A DNA stretch of 8,870 nucleotides from Syntrophorhabdaceae bacterium (GCA_026415015.1 JAOAHW010000154.1:1-8870), one strand, 5' to 3'; counted from the first letter of the stretch, positions 1 through 7,374 are shown. Made by a program: numbers and translations. Notes: generated by a model not told the origin, from the letters alone.

Positions 1-1
1 T

Positions 2-520
2 CTGGGTCAATATCAGAAGGATGCATCAACACCACCTATACCTGAATACAGGGTTAAGATAAAGGCTGATGTAGCAGTCCCTGAAACAAAGATAAAACCA
101 ATTGGGCTTTCAGTTAAGACAAACAGCCTTATATACAAGAACGGTGATAGGGCAACGATTGAAGTAAAAGCCCAGAGAACCGCACAGATTGCCATATTCA
201 ATATAACTGCCGATGACAGGGTTGTCATGCTTTTCCCCAATGAGTACGAACAAAAAAATATTATAACAAGAGAGAAAGGGCTTGTTTTTCCTCAACCTAA
301 TTCAAGGGTTGAGCTTATCATGCAGACCCTACCAAACCACAAAAGGGATACAGAGGCACTCATGATTGTTGCCATGGATGACACATCACAGATGGATATG
401 ATGAGCCTATTTACCCCATCAACCCCTATGGCTATATCTGCCTTCTTTGATAAGTATGCAAGGATCGCTGATTTTTGCGAGGATGTGATTGTGACCTATG
501 AGATAATAAATCGAGAATAG
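2..520 (+). CDS. DUF4384-type protein, C-terminal part (start outside window)
   Basis: This reading frame is open from the left edge to a TAG stop, giving the last 172 residues of a longer protein. Fragment residues about 37-125 resemble the DUF4384 domain: an opening beta-rich stretch (LSVKTNSLIYKNGDRATIEV), then a strand pair, then the landmark LFPN (fragment residues 77-80) followed by an N-rich turn and a proline-containing strand. In the family this domain often sits at the C-terminal side of envelope or secreted proteins, and its biochemical role is unknown. The last 30 residues hold an aromatic, Cys-containing tail (ADFCEDVIVTYEI). An internal ATG at 227 would give a 97-residue protein, but it would cut the domain in half, and the frame continues upstream with domain-like sequence, so it is not the start. 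No signal peptide can be judged because the N-terminus is missing. It converges on the leftward gene run and is probably unrelated to it. Confidence 0.7.
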   Translation: MGQYQKDASTPPIPEYRVKIKADVAVPETKIKPIGLSVKTNSLIYKNGDRATIEVKAQRTAQIAIFNITADDRVVMLFPNEYEQKNIITREKGLVFPQPNSRVELIMQTLPNHKRDTEALMIVAMDDTSQMDMMSLFTPSTPMAISAFFDKYARIADFCEDVIVTYEIINRE

Positions 521-742
521 AGACCCTGCCAGGTTCAAAAGTTTAATGATATTCTCAAGGCCAGCTTATATACCCATTTTGTTATAATCGTTGTCTTTCA
601 CTACTTTATCGCTTCTTTCCTGTGTTTATGCCTCAAATAATATCCCTTAGCCATGTTTTACAGCATTAACTAATGATAAATGGAAATTCAGTTATTGCAA
701 CAGGTTAAGGGGAGATACCTACGAGGTCAGGAAAAATATTTA

Positions 743-1078
743 TTAAGGTGCAAGCTGAACCTGGTCTCCGAATTTTTCATTCAGGGCAGTAGATAATGCA
801 TCTACATCACTTTTGTGCTTGAATTCCACCATGAGCTCACCATTTTCCCCTACTATTAAACGACCGTATTTTTTCACCACCTCTGCTACATCTGATGGGT
901 CTACTGTCCACCAGCCCTTTGTCCGTCTCAAAAGTTCCTCGCCTTTTAATGGCTGGGGGGTTACAAGGTCAATTGTCCTGAACCATGCGCTCCATCCCAC
1001 CTGTGCGGGTGCCTTTAGAACAGGGCTTACAGGGTCATGGTATATACGACATCTACCGAATAGTCTGAGGCGTATCAT
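743..1078 (-). CDS. Conserved-looking hypothetical protein, 111 aa, last gene of the secA run
   Basis: I do not recognise a family. The start is well supported: AGGAGG lies at 1086-1091, seven bases before the ATG, and that ATG overlaps the TGA of the preceding gene (ATGA at 1075-1078), which suggests translational coupling. The protein is 111 residues, soluble, with no signal peptide or membrane segment. The first half is rich in aromatics and basic residues (MIRLRLFGRCRIYHDP, then VGWSAWFRTIDLV, then GWWTVD at 55-60). Residues 61-109 look like an alternating helix/strand fold (DPSDVAEVVKKYGRLIVG, then ELMVEFKHKSDVDALSTALNEKFG). Only one cysteine (C10) is present, so a metal cluster is unlikely. 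In other bacteria yggT is often followed by small genes such as those for DivIVA-like or DUF167 proteins; this sequence does not clearly match either. Coding is supported by the RBS, the overlap and protein-like composition. Function is unknown. Confidence 0.75.
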   Translation of the reverse strand: MIRLRLFGRCRIYHDPVSPVLKAPAQVGWSAWFRTIDLVTPQPLKGEELLRRTKGWWTVDPSDVAEVVKKYGRLIVGENGELMVEFKHKSDVDALSTALNEKFGDQVQLAP

Positions 1079-1416
1079 TTCGCAGCCTCCTGGATAAGCC
1101 TCTTTATTTTTTCATCACGGGGCAGAATATCAGGGGGTATCTCTATCCTGTATCTCTCCATGATATGGGCAAGACAGTGGACATAGAGGTTTACAATGTC
1201 TTTCTCATCCATGGATATATCCCGTCTCACAGACAATCCCCATGCCTTTTCAAAGAATCTCAATGCACCATCCCTGATCCTTCTTAGCCTCTCATCAAAT
1301 AGAGATATGTTGAGCCTTTGTAACAAATCCCTCTGGGCCTTTTCCATCTCTGAGAAGGCACGCCTTAAGAATCTCACCTGGGGGTCCATGCCCCATTCAT
1401 CCATATTCATCATCAT
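1075..1416 (-). CDS. Hypothetical helical, charged protein, 113 aa, downstream of yggT
   Basis: I do not recognise a family. The gene begins two bases after the yggT stop (TAG at 1419-1421) and ends overlapping the next gene by four bases, so it is very likely co-translated with both. Several in-frame ATGs sit at the start (MMMNM; 1416, 1413, 1410, 1404). GAGG eight bases before the first supports the long form, but the exact start is uncertain. The protein is rich in Arg, Lys, Glu and Asp and is predicted by eye to be mostly helical: about residues 12-35 (PQVRFLRRAFSEMEKAQRDL), 40-60, 69-90 (MDEKDIVNLYVHCLAHIMER) and 99-112. There is no membrane segment or signal peptide. A coiled-coil role like DivIVA, which often neighbours YggT, is possible, but the heptad pattern is not convincing. 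Function is unknown. Confidence 0.75.
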   Translation of the reverse strand: MMMNMDEWGMDPQVRFLRRAFSEMEKAQRDLLQRLNISLFDERLRRIRDGALRFFEKAWGLSVRRDISMDEKDIVNLYVHCLAHIMERYRIEIPPDILPRDEKIKRLIQEAAK

Positions 1417-1418
1417 CT

Positions 1419-1715
1419 CTACATCCTCATCCCTATATCAAAGAGTGTCTTGACCACGAACCTCTGGATAAAGAAGATAATAAGCATGAGGACAAAGGGT
1501 GAGAGGTCAACCATACCAAATCTTGTGGGTATAATCCTTGATATTCTGTATGTTATCGGGTCCACAAGACTGTATATAGTCCTTACAAATGGGTTATAAG
1601 GGTTGGGATTAAACCAAGACATAATAGCCCTTATGAATATGACCCAGAAATAGAGGTCAAGGATAATATTCAGAATGGAGGCTATGGCGGTTAAAAGATT
1701 TCCGAATGCAAACAT
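1419..1715 (-). CDS. YggT family integral membrane protein
   Basis: A 98-residue membrane protein of the YggT/YlmG family, whose bacterial members sit in the cytoplasmic membrane and are linked to cell-envelope organisation or division and osmotic tolerance; the biochemical role is not settled. Seen here are a first hydrophobic segment at about residues 6-33 (running into the family landmark RAIMSWFNPNP at 29-39), a connecting region with VDPITYRISRIIP (51-63) and GMVDLSP (67-73), and a second hydrophobic segment at about 72-88. This is the single two-helix repeat form; longer relatives carry two repeats. The start is supported by GGAGG at 1722-1726, six bases before the ATG. It lies 35 bases after mtaB and two bases before the next gene. 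In many bacteria yggT clusters with division-related genes; here it sits with secA, argJ and mtaB, so the neighbourhood gives no specific clue. Confidence 0.9.
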   Translation of the reverse strand: MFAFGNLLTAIASILNIILDLYFWVIFIRAIMSWFNPNPYNPFVRTIYSLVDPITYRISRIIPTRFGMVDLSPFVLMLIIFFIQRFVVKTLFDIGMRM

Positions 1716-1750
1716 TTTACACCTCCAATCAGACTATAGAGTTCATTCAT

Positions 1751-3016
1751 CTATTCCTCTTCACCTATTAATAACCCGTCTTTTAATCCCTTTATTTTAA
1801 CCTCTATCAATCTATTTTCAAGTGTTTTTTTATAGGGCAGGTAAACAGGGATAAAATTATCTGTATACCCACGGATAAGATTGTCCCTATATATCTTTGC
1901 CTCAGGGATGATTACTGCCTTCTTACCTATAAACCTCTCATAAAAGGACAATCTTTTTTTTCTATCTATGGCCTTTAATATGCTAACCCTTTGTTTTTTA
2001 ATATTGCCAGGGACATGATGGGGCATTTTTGAAGCCTCAGTCTTCTCCCTGGGAGAGAAAGAAAAAACATGGAGATAGTATATATCAAGGGAATCAATGA
2101 CTTTACAGGTCTTTATAAAATCGTCTTCTTCCTCAGATGGAAAACCTGCAATGATATCAATGCCTATCCCTATGCCATCCACCCTTTTTATCAATCGATT
2201 TATCATATCTATAAGATAATCGCCTGTGTAATGCCTTGCCATCAATCTGAGGATTTTATCAGAGAAATTCTGTGCTGAGATATGGATGCTTGGGGCTATC
2301 TTTTTTGATTCCCTAAGAATCTCTATGAATTCATCATCTATATATAAAGGGTCTATGGAGCTTAGCCTTATCCTATCTGGTGTCTCTGATTCTTCGAGGA
2401 GCATCAATAACCCCTTGAGATTAATATCTCTTTCATGGTCTCTATAGGCAGATATTTCTATGCCTGTTAAGACCACCTCTTTTATACCCTTTGCTTTAAG
2501 TGCCTTTAATGCCCCTAAGACTTCATCAACAGGCCTGCTTCTCGGTCTTCCCCTTGCAAAGGGGACAACACAATATGTGCAAAACCTGTCACATCCATCC
2601 TGTATCTTGAGAAAGAAACGGGTCTTTCCTGCCTGGACACCTTTTATGTAAGCCTTCTCAATAGAGGTGCTATTGTCTTTACCTCTTATTGTTCCATCTA
2701 AATGGATGTAATCAGAGATGTCAAACTTTTCCCTGTTGCCGATTAAAAGGTCAGCCCCATAGTCCCTTTCAGGATACACCTCGCCATGGCAGCCTGCTAT
2801 GATAATCCTTGCGCCAGGATTTTTTGACCTGCATTGATTGATGAATCTCTTTATGTCCCTCTCTGCATTTTCTGTCAATGTGCAGGCATTGATAATACAC
2901 ACATCGGCAACATCCATATGGGACCTGGTATGGCCTCTATCCATCAATAGATTTGAGATTACATAGGAATCCCATTGATTTGCCCTGCAGCCTGTTGTCT
3001 TCAGGAAGAATTTCAT
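1751..3016 (-). CDS. mtaB: tRNA t6A37 methylthiotransferase MtaB (radical SAM)
   Basis: MtaB converts N6-threonylcarbamoyladenosine at position 37 of ANN-decoding tRNAs to its 2-methylthio form, using S-adenosylmethionine and two [4Fe-4S] clusters in the cytoplasm. The 421-residue length is normal for the family. Domain order is visible. The N-terminal UPF0004 domain has cluster cysteines C10 (TTGCRANQWDS), C45 (NACTLTENAERD) and C76 (AGCHGE). The radical SAM domain has the CX3CX2C motif at C142, C146, C149 (DGCDRFCTYC) followed by VPFARGRPRSRP. A C-terminal TRAM-like domain runs from about residue 362. Absence of the MiaB signature context and presence of TGIEISAYRD at 184-193 favour MtaB over MiaB or RimO. 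The motif usually read as QSGS reads QNFS here (249-252). The start is 18 bases after argJ with no clear Shine-Dalgarno sequence, so translation may be coupled to argJ. The N-terminal match supports this ATG. Confidence 0.9.
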   Translation of the reverse strand: MKFFLKTTGCRANQWDSYVISNLLMDRGHTRSHMDVADVCIINACTLTENAERDIKRFINQCRSKNPGARIIIAGCHGEVYPERDYGADLLIGNREKFDISDYIHLDGTIRGKDNSTSIEKAYIKGVQAGKTRFFLKIQDGCDRFCTYCVVPFARGRPRSRPVDEVLGALKALKAKGIKEVVLTGIEISAYRDHERDINLKGLLMLLEESETPDRIRLSSIDPLYIDDEFIEILRESKKIAPSIHISAQNFSDKILRLMARHYTGDYLIDMINRLIKRVDGIGIGIDIIAGFPSEEEDDFIKTCKVIDSLDIYYLHVFSFSPREKTEASKMPHHVPGNIKKQRVSILKAIDRKKRLSFYERFIGKKAVIIPEAKIYRDNLIRGYTDNFIPVYLPYKKTLENRLIEVKIKGLKDGLLIGEEE

Positions 3017-3034
3017 TGTGTTTTACTTAATATG

Positions 3035-4183
3035 TCAACTTCTATATGATGCGTTGATCTTTATGTAATCGTATGTAAGGTCTGTTGTGTATATGTCATA
3101 TGATGACCTGCCTTCATGGAGGTCTACAATCAATTCTATGTCTTTTTTGTTCATCATCCCTTTGAGACCCTGTTCATCAAAGGGGACCTCAACCCCTGCC
3201 CTTACAAGGACCTCACCCTGCATTATTATCTCAACCTTTGAGGGGTCTACAGGGACACCTGCATCACCTGCTGCTGCAATAAACCTCCCCCAGTTTGGGT
3301 CACAACCAAAAAAAGCTGTTTTAGAAAGCGGTGATGTGGCAATCCTCCTGGCAATCCTCTCTGCAGTCTCTTTTGTCTTGGCGCCTTTTATGATTATGTG
3401 GATCACCCTTGTGGCACCCTCACCGTCTCTTACCACCATGAGGGATAGCTCTTTCATTGCCTTATTCAGGCTATCCCTGAATAGCCCAAGTGAGTCTTCA
3501 TCCTCGTTTGATTTTCTTGAGAATAGCATGACAGTATCATTGGTGCTGCACTCCCCATCCACTGTTATCCTCTCAAAAGAACCCCTTACAGAGTCCATAA
3601 AATACCTCTTAAAACCCTCTTTAGGGACAGGGTAATCAGTGAAAAAGAATGCAAGCATGGTTGCAAAAAGGGGGTTTATCATACCTGAGCCTTTTGCCAC
3701 CCCTACAATAGTATATTGCCTTTTCCCCTTGAACTTTGTCTTTACTATCTTCGGATATGTATCTGTGGTCATAATGGCATTGGCAAATAGCTCTATATTC
3801 TTCTCCTTTAAGCCTTTTAAAAGCCCGGGGATGGCATCTATAATCCTATCTTTTGGCAGCCTCTTGCCTATTACACCAGTAGAGGCAAAAAGTATACCCT
3901 GTCCTTCTATATTGAGTGCCTCAGATAATCGGTTATTAATGGCTTTTATGTCTTCAAGACCCTCTCTGCCTGTGCAGGCATTGGCACAGCCACTGTTTAC
4001 CAGGATTGCACTTACATTGTCTGTCTTCTGCCTCCTGTTGAAAAGGATATGGGCTGCCTTTACCCTGTTTCTTGTATAGGCAGCAAGGCAGTTCATAGGC
4101 TCTTCAAAGAAGACTAGGCCTAAGTCATAGCCCTTTGGCTTTATACCTGATTCAACCCCGGCAAACCTGATACCTTTTATCAT
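3035..4183 (-). CDS. argJ: ArgJ, glutamate N-acetyltransferase / ornithine acetyltransferase
   Basis: ArgJ moves the acetyl group from N-acetylornithine to glutamate, recycling it in the cyclic arginine pathway; many members also make N-acetylglutamate from acetyl-CoA. At 382 residues it is of usual length. The precursor cleaves itself into alpha and beta chains before a threonine that becomes the nucleophile: here the site is A174-T175 in FATMLAFF. Other family landmarks are visible: the oxyanion-hole segment STGVIGK (101-107), KGSGMI (164-169), VDGECSTNDT (208-217) and CDPNWGR (294-300). The cleavage-site context reads NPLFATML, where the commonest form has an Asn/Met pair before ATML; this is a mild variant. 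TGAGGT, seven bases before the ATG, is a reasonable RBS. The gene follows secA by 27 bases. Whether it is mono- or bifunctional cannot be told from sequence alone. No other arginine gene is in view. Confidence 0.95.
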   Translation of the reverse strand: MIKGIRFAGVESGIKPKGYDLGLVFFEEPMNCLAAYTRNRVKAAHILFNRRQKTDNVSAILVNSGCANACTGREGLEDIKAINNRLSEALNIEGQGILFASTGVIGKRLPKDRIIDAIPGLLKGLKEKNIELFANAIMTTDTYPKIVKTKFKGKRQYTIVGVAKGSGMINPLFATMLAFFFTDYPVPKEGFKRYFMDSVRGSFERITVDGECSTNDTVMLFSRKSNEDEDSLGLFRDSLNKAMKELSLMVVRDGEGATRVIHIIIKGAKTKETAERIARRIATSPLSKTAFFGCDPNWGRFIAAAGDAGVPVDPSKVEIIMQGEVLVRAGVEVPFDEQGLKGMMNKKDIELIVDLHEGRSSYDIYTTDLTYDYIKINASYRS

Positions 4184-4210
4184 GTCTATACCTCAAATAT
4201 TTGTATATTT

Positions 4211-6820
4211 TTAGCTCCTTCCACAGCATTTCTTGTATTTCTTGCCACTTCCACAGGGACAAGGGTCGTTTCTGCCTATCTTCTTTTCCTTATGCATGGA
4301 TAGTATATCACCACCTTTATTGGTGAACATAACAGGTGTAGGGTTCTCATAGGTAAGCTCCTCTTTGGCTGGCTGGACAGCGTATAGCTTACGGACTGTA
4401 TCTGTCTTTACTCTATCGAGCATATCAAGGAAGAGTTCAAAGCTCTCCTTTTGGTACTCCCTCAACGGGTCTTTCTGTCCATAGCCCCTTAGCCCTATCC
4501 CTTCTTTTAGGTGGTCTAATGCAAGGAGGTGTTCCTTCCAGTGTGTATCAAGGGAATTCAGGGCAATAAATGCCTCAAGGCCTCTCATCTCATCTTCACC
4601 AAAGAGCTTTATCTTGTTCTCATATACCTCAAAGACCTTGCTCTTTATAAGGTCAAGAAAACCTGGCCTTGTTATGGTCTTATAGTCTATATTACCAAAG
4701 TCTATGTGGAAGAAGAATGTCTCATAGATTCTATTTTTTATTGTGTTAAAATCCCATTCTTCAGGATAGACCTTCTCAGGGGCTGATTCATTTACTATGG
4801 ATTCGCATATCTCCTCTATCATCTCATATATCTGTTCCCTTACATCACCATTGGCCATCATCTCCCGTCTCATGCCATAGACGGTCTCCCTCTGCTTGTT
4901 CATTACATTATCATATTCGAGGAGATACTTTCTTATCTCAAAGTTATGACCCTCTACCCTGGTCTGGGCACTCTCTATGGCCTTTGTTATAAGTGGATGC
5001 TCTATTGGCATGTCTTCCTCCATGCCGAGCTTTGCAAGGAGAGGGGATACCTTCTCAGAACCAAAAAGCCTCATTATCTCATCCTCAAGGGAGACATAGA
5101 ATCTTGATGAACCTGGGTCACCTTGCCTGCCTGCCCTACCCCTTAACTGGTTGTCTATCCTCCTTGACTCATGTCTTTCAGTACCTATGATATGGAGTCC
5201 CCCGAGTTTTATTACCTCTTCTTTTTCCTTTTCGCATATCTTTTTTGCCTCCACCAGTGCCTTTTCATATTCTTCTGTCCCTTTCTGCCCCTTACACATG
5301 GTCATGGCAAGAAATGTCGGGTTTCCACCTAAGAGTATGTCTGTGCCCCTTCCTGCCATGTTCGTGGATATTGTAACGGCCTTTTTCCTGCCTGCCTGGG
5401 CAACTATCTCTGCCTCTCTCTCATGGTTTTTTGCATTCAGGACATGGTGGGGTATGCCTTTGCGTTTTAGCATCTCTGAGAGCCGCTCTGACTTATCTAT
5501 AGATAGGGTTCCAACAAGCACAGGCCTACCTATCCTGTAGAGCTCTTCTATCTCTTTCACCACAGCCCTGAATTTCTCCTTTTCTGTCCTGTAGACCACA
5601 TCGGGATAGTTTGTCCTTATAAGGGGTCTGTTGGTGGGTATTACAACCACATCGAGATTGTATATCTTTTTAAACTCCACTGCCTCTGTGTCAGCAGTAC
5701 CTGTCATACCTGCAAGTTTTTTATACATCCTGAAATAATTCTGGAATGTTATGGTGGCAAGGGTCTGATTCTCCCTCTCTATCTTCACATTCTCCTTGGC
5801 CTCGAGGGCCTGATGGAGACCATCACTGTATCGCCTTCCATCCATCAGCCTACCTGTAAACTCATCAACGATAATAACCTTTGCGTCCTTTACAATATAG
5901 TCCACATCCCTCTTGAAGAGATTGTGGGCCTTCAATGCCTGATTTATATGGTGTAACAGGTCAACATGTCTTGGGTCATAGAGGTTATCGATATTAATAA
6001 GCCTCTCTATCTTTGCAACACCTTCTTCAGTGAGATATGCACTCCTTGCCTTTTCATCAACTATAAAGTCCTTGTCCTTTTTTAGCTGATATATCAATCG
6101 GTTTATCTTATAGTATTTGTCTGTAGATTCCTCTGCAGGACCGGATATGATAAGGGGGGTCCTTGCCTCATCAATGAGGATGCTGTCCACCTCGTCAACT
6201 ATGGCATAGTTAAAGCCCCTCTGTACACACTCATCAGGGCTGTATTTCATATTATCCCTTAGATAATCAAAACCGAATTCATTGTTTGTTCCATAGGTTA
6301 TATCACAGGCATAGGCCTCTTTTCGCTCGTCGTCATCAAGGGGATTCAAAATAACGCCCACAGATAGACCAAGGAAACTATAAACAGGGCCCATCCACTC
6401 GGCATCCCTTTTTGCAAGATAATCATTCACTGTCACCACATGGACACCTTCACCTGTGAGGGCATTGAGATAAACAGGCAGGGTTGCCACAAGGGTCTTG
6501 CCCTCACCTGTTGCCATCTCTGCTATCTTGCCTTCGTGGAGGACAACACCGCCTATGAGCTGGACATCAAAATGCCTCATATTTATTGTCCTTCTCGCTG
6601 CCTCCCTTACAACAGCAAAGGCCTCGGGGAGTATAGAGTCCAGGTCTTCCCCTTGCTCTATCCTCTCCTTAAACTGTGAGGTCTTGGCCTTGAGCTCCGT
6701 ATCTGAGAGCCTTTTTAGACCATCCTCAAGGGAATTTATCTGCTCAACAATAGGTTGAATCCTCTTTAATTCCCTTTCATTTTTTGTTCCCACAATCTTT
6801 TTTATTAGATTACCAATCAT
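4211..6820 (-). CDS. secA: SecA, preprotein translocase ATPase
   Basis: SecA is the ATP-driven motor that pushes unfolded preproteins through the SecYEG channel at the cytoplasmic membrane. The 869-residue protein is complete. Landmarks in order: the Q-motif region MRHFDVQLIGG (81-91), Walker A MATGEGKT (102-109), Walker B DEVD (209-212) followed by ILIDEARTPLIISG, the preprotein cross-linking domain (about 228-370), MAGRGTDI (488-495), the second nucleotide-binding fold with GRAGRQGDPGSSRF (561-574), the helical scaffold with LDTHWKEHLLALDHLKEGIGLRGY (757-780), and a C-terminal zinc-binding tail with C854, C856, C865 and C866 that normally contacts SecB and phospholipid. The start matches the family N-terminus (MIGNLIKKIVG). 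No Shine-Dalgarno sequence precedes it; instead an AT-rich repeat directly abuts the ATG. It follows the HAD gene by 83 bases, the largest gap in the run, so it may also have its own control. Confidence 0.98.
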   Translation of the reverse strand: MIGNLIKKIVGTKNERELKRIQPIVEQINSLEDGLKRLSDTELKAKTSQFKERIEQGEDLDSILPEAFAVVREAARRTINMRHFDVQLIGGVVLHEGKIAEMATGEGKTLVATLPVYLNALTGEGVHVVTVNDYLAKRDAEWMGPVYSFLGLSVGVILNPLDDDERKEAYACDITYGTNNEFGFDYLRDNMKYSPDECVQRGFNYAIVDEVDSILIDEARTPLIISGPAEESTDKYYKINRLIYQLKKDKDFIVDEKARSAYLTEEGVAKIERLINIDNLYDPRHVDLLHHINQALKAHNLFKRDVDYIVKDAKVIIVDEFTGRLMDGRRYSDGLHQALEAKENVKIERENQTLATITFQNYFRMYKKLAGMTGTADTEAVEFKKIYNLDVVVIPTNRPLIRTNYPDVVYRTEKEKFRAVVKEIEELYRIGRPVLVGTLSIDKSERLSEMLKRKGIPHHVLNAKNHEREAEIVAQAGRKKAVTISTNMAGRGTDILLGGNPTFLAMTMCKGQKGTEEYEKALVEAKKICEKEKEEVIKLGGLHIIGTERHESRRIDNQLRGRAGRQGDPGSSRFYVSLEDEIMRLFGSEKVSPLLAKLGMEEDMPIEHPLITKAIESAQTRVEGHNFEIRKYLLEYDNVMNKQRETVYGMRREMMANGDVREQIYEMIEEICESIVNESAPEKVYPEEWDFNTIKNRIYETFFFHIDFGNIDYKTITRPGFLDLIKSKVFEVYENKIKLFGEDEMRGLEAFIALNSLDTHWKEHLLALDHLKEGIGLRGYGQKDPLREYQKESFELFLDMLDRVKTDTVRKLYAVQPAKEELTYENPTPVMFTNKGGDILSMHKEKKIGRNDPCPCGSGKKYKKCCGRS

Positions 6821-6903
6821 AATTAAAAATTAAAAATAAAGGGTTGAGGCCAAGCTCTAAAGGGTTAAATTAATTGCCCATAAATCTTGTCCATTATCTT
6901 ATA
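6821..6903 (-). promoter_or_regulatory. secA leader with repeats and no Shine-Dalgarno sequence
   Basis: This 83-base gap between the HAD gene and secA holds two visible patterns. Directly against the secA start is a tandem heptamer, AATTAAA twice (6821-6827, 6828-6834), plus a degenerate third copy (+ strand reading), which makes a U-rich mRNA leader with no AGGAGG-like sequence. Upstream, the 9-mer TAAAGGGTT occurs twice (6837-6845 and 6858-6866), 21 bases start to start. A separate secA promoter could lie here, but no hexamer pair scored well by eye. The regulatory role is inferred, not shown. Confidence 0.35.
6837..6866. repeat. Direct repeat pair TAAAGGGTT, 21-base period
   Basis: Two exact copies of a 9-base sequence, at 6837-6845 and 6858-6866, are separated by 12 bases. 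The 21-base period equals two turns of B-form DNA, so a protein could contact both on one face of the helix. It lies 17 to 46 bases upstream of the secA ATG. A chance pair of this length is unlikely but possible in an AT-rich spacer. Confidence 0.5.
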
Positions 6904-7374
6904 TCAGTCTCTTAATGTTGCCATGAGCCTCTCAGGATGAAGTAGTATATTCAGTGCATCATTTATGTCCTTTACTATTAGGTCGGCAGCCCTAACTATA
7001 GAGCCTGCACAACCCTCTTCGCCAATTACACCAATACCGAGAACAGCCTCCTTTAGCATCATTTCATCATTTGCACCGTTTCCTATAGCAGCCACCTTAT
7101 CAGGCCCTAATTCCTTAATAATCCTTGCCTTTTCTGCACCACTATCCTCTTTGCTTACCTTTATTACACTAAAACCAATAGTATTTACCTCATTATCTAT
7201 ATTACCATATGTATCAGAGGTTATTATAAACACCTTGATATACCTCGATATCTTCTCCATTAATTCCTTTGCATGTTCTTTTATCTTTCCATCAAATGCG
7301 CATGTACCATTATAGTCAACTACAAGATATTCTATTTCTATGTTGCCCCAGCCTGGAATAGAAACACTAATCAT
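6904..7374 (-). CDS. Small HAD-superfamily protein, soluble P-type-ATPase-like phosphatase
   Basis: A 156-residue soluble HAD fold protein resembling the group annotated as soluble P-type ATPases (COG4087-like). Residues are counted from the ATG at 7374. Motif I is DYNGT (20-24): the nucleophile D20 is present, but the usual second Asp two residues on is replaced by N22, as P-type ATPases replace it with Thr (DKTGT). Motif II is ITSD (51-54), motif III Lys is probably K82, and motif IV is IGNGANDEMML (97-107) with D103. There is no cap domain of any size and no membrane helix. GTG at 7380 is a possible earlier start, but AGGAGGTGAT (7376-7385) is a near-perfect Shine-Dalgarno match five bases before the ATG and would overlap a GTG start, so the ATG is chosen. 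Substrate is unknown. It is the first gene of the leftward run, read from the promoter at 7404-7431. Confidence 0.85.
   Translation of the reverse strand: MISVSIPGWGNIEIEYLVVDYNGTCAFDGKIKEHAKELMEKISRYIKVFIITSDTYGNIDNEVNTIGFSVIKVSKEDSGAEKARIIKELGPDKVAAIGNGANDEMMLKEAVLGIGVIGEEGCAGSIVRAADLIVKDINDALNILLHPERLMATLRD

Noticed and set aside
227..520. A free-standing 97-residue gene beginning at the ATG at 227.
   Set aside because: The same frame is open to the left edge and the upstream residues complete the DUF4384-like domain, so the ATG is internal.
601..654. A 17-codon minus-strand frame in the 521-742 gap, basic peptide beginning MAKGYYLRHKHRK.
   Set aside because: It has no Shine-Dalgarno sequence, is very short, and nothing nearby supports it; it could be a decayed remnant but this cannot be shown.
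521..742. Search for terminators between the converging DUF4384 gene and the leftward run, including the ACCT-ACG-AGGT palindrome at 717-727 and CCTGCCAGG near 525.
   Set aside because: The stems are four base pairs or have impossible loops, and no T run follows on either strand.
3087..3635. Long plus-strand open frame (182 codons) opposite argJ.
   Set aside because: It is antisense to a complete argJ with all family motifs, has Ser/Pro-rich shadow composition, and no RBS.
5151..5540. Plus-strand open frame of 129 codons opposite secA, with a hydrophobic start.
   Set aside because: It is antisense to the conserved second nucleotide-binding domain of SecA; the hydrophobicity comes from the complement of charged codons.
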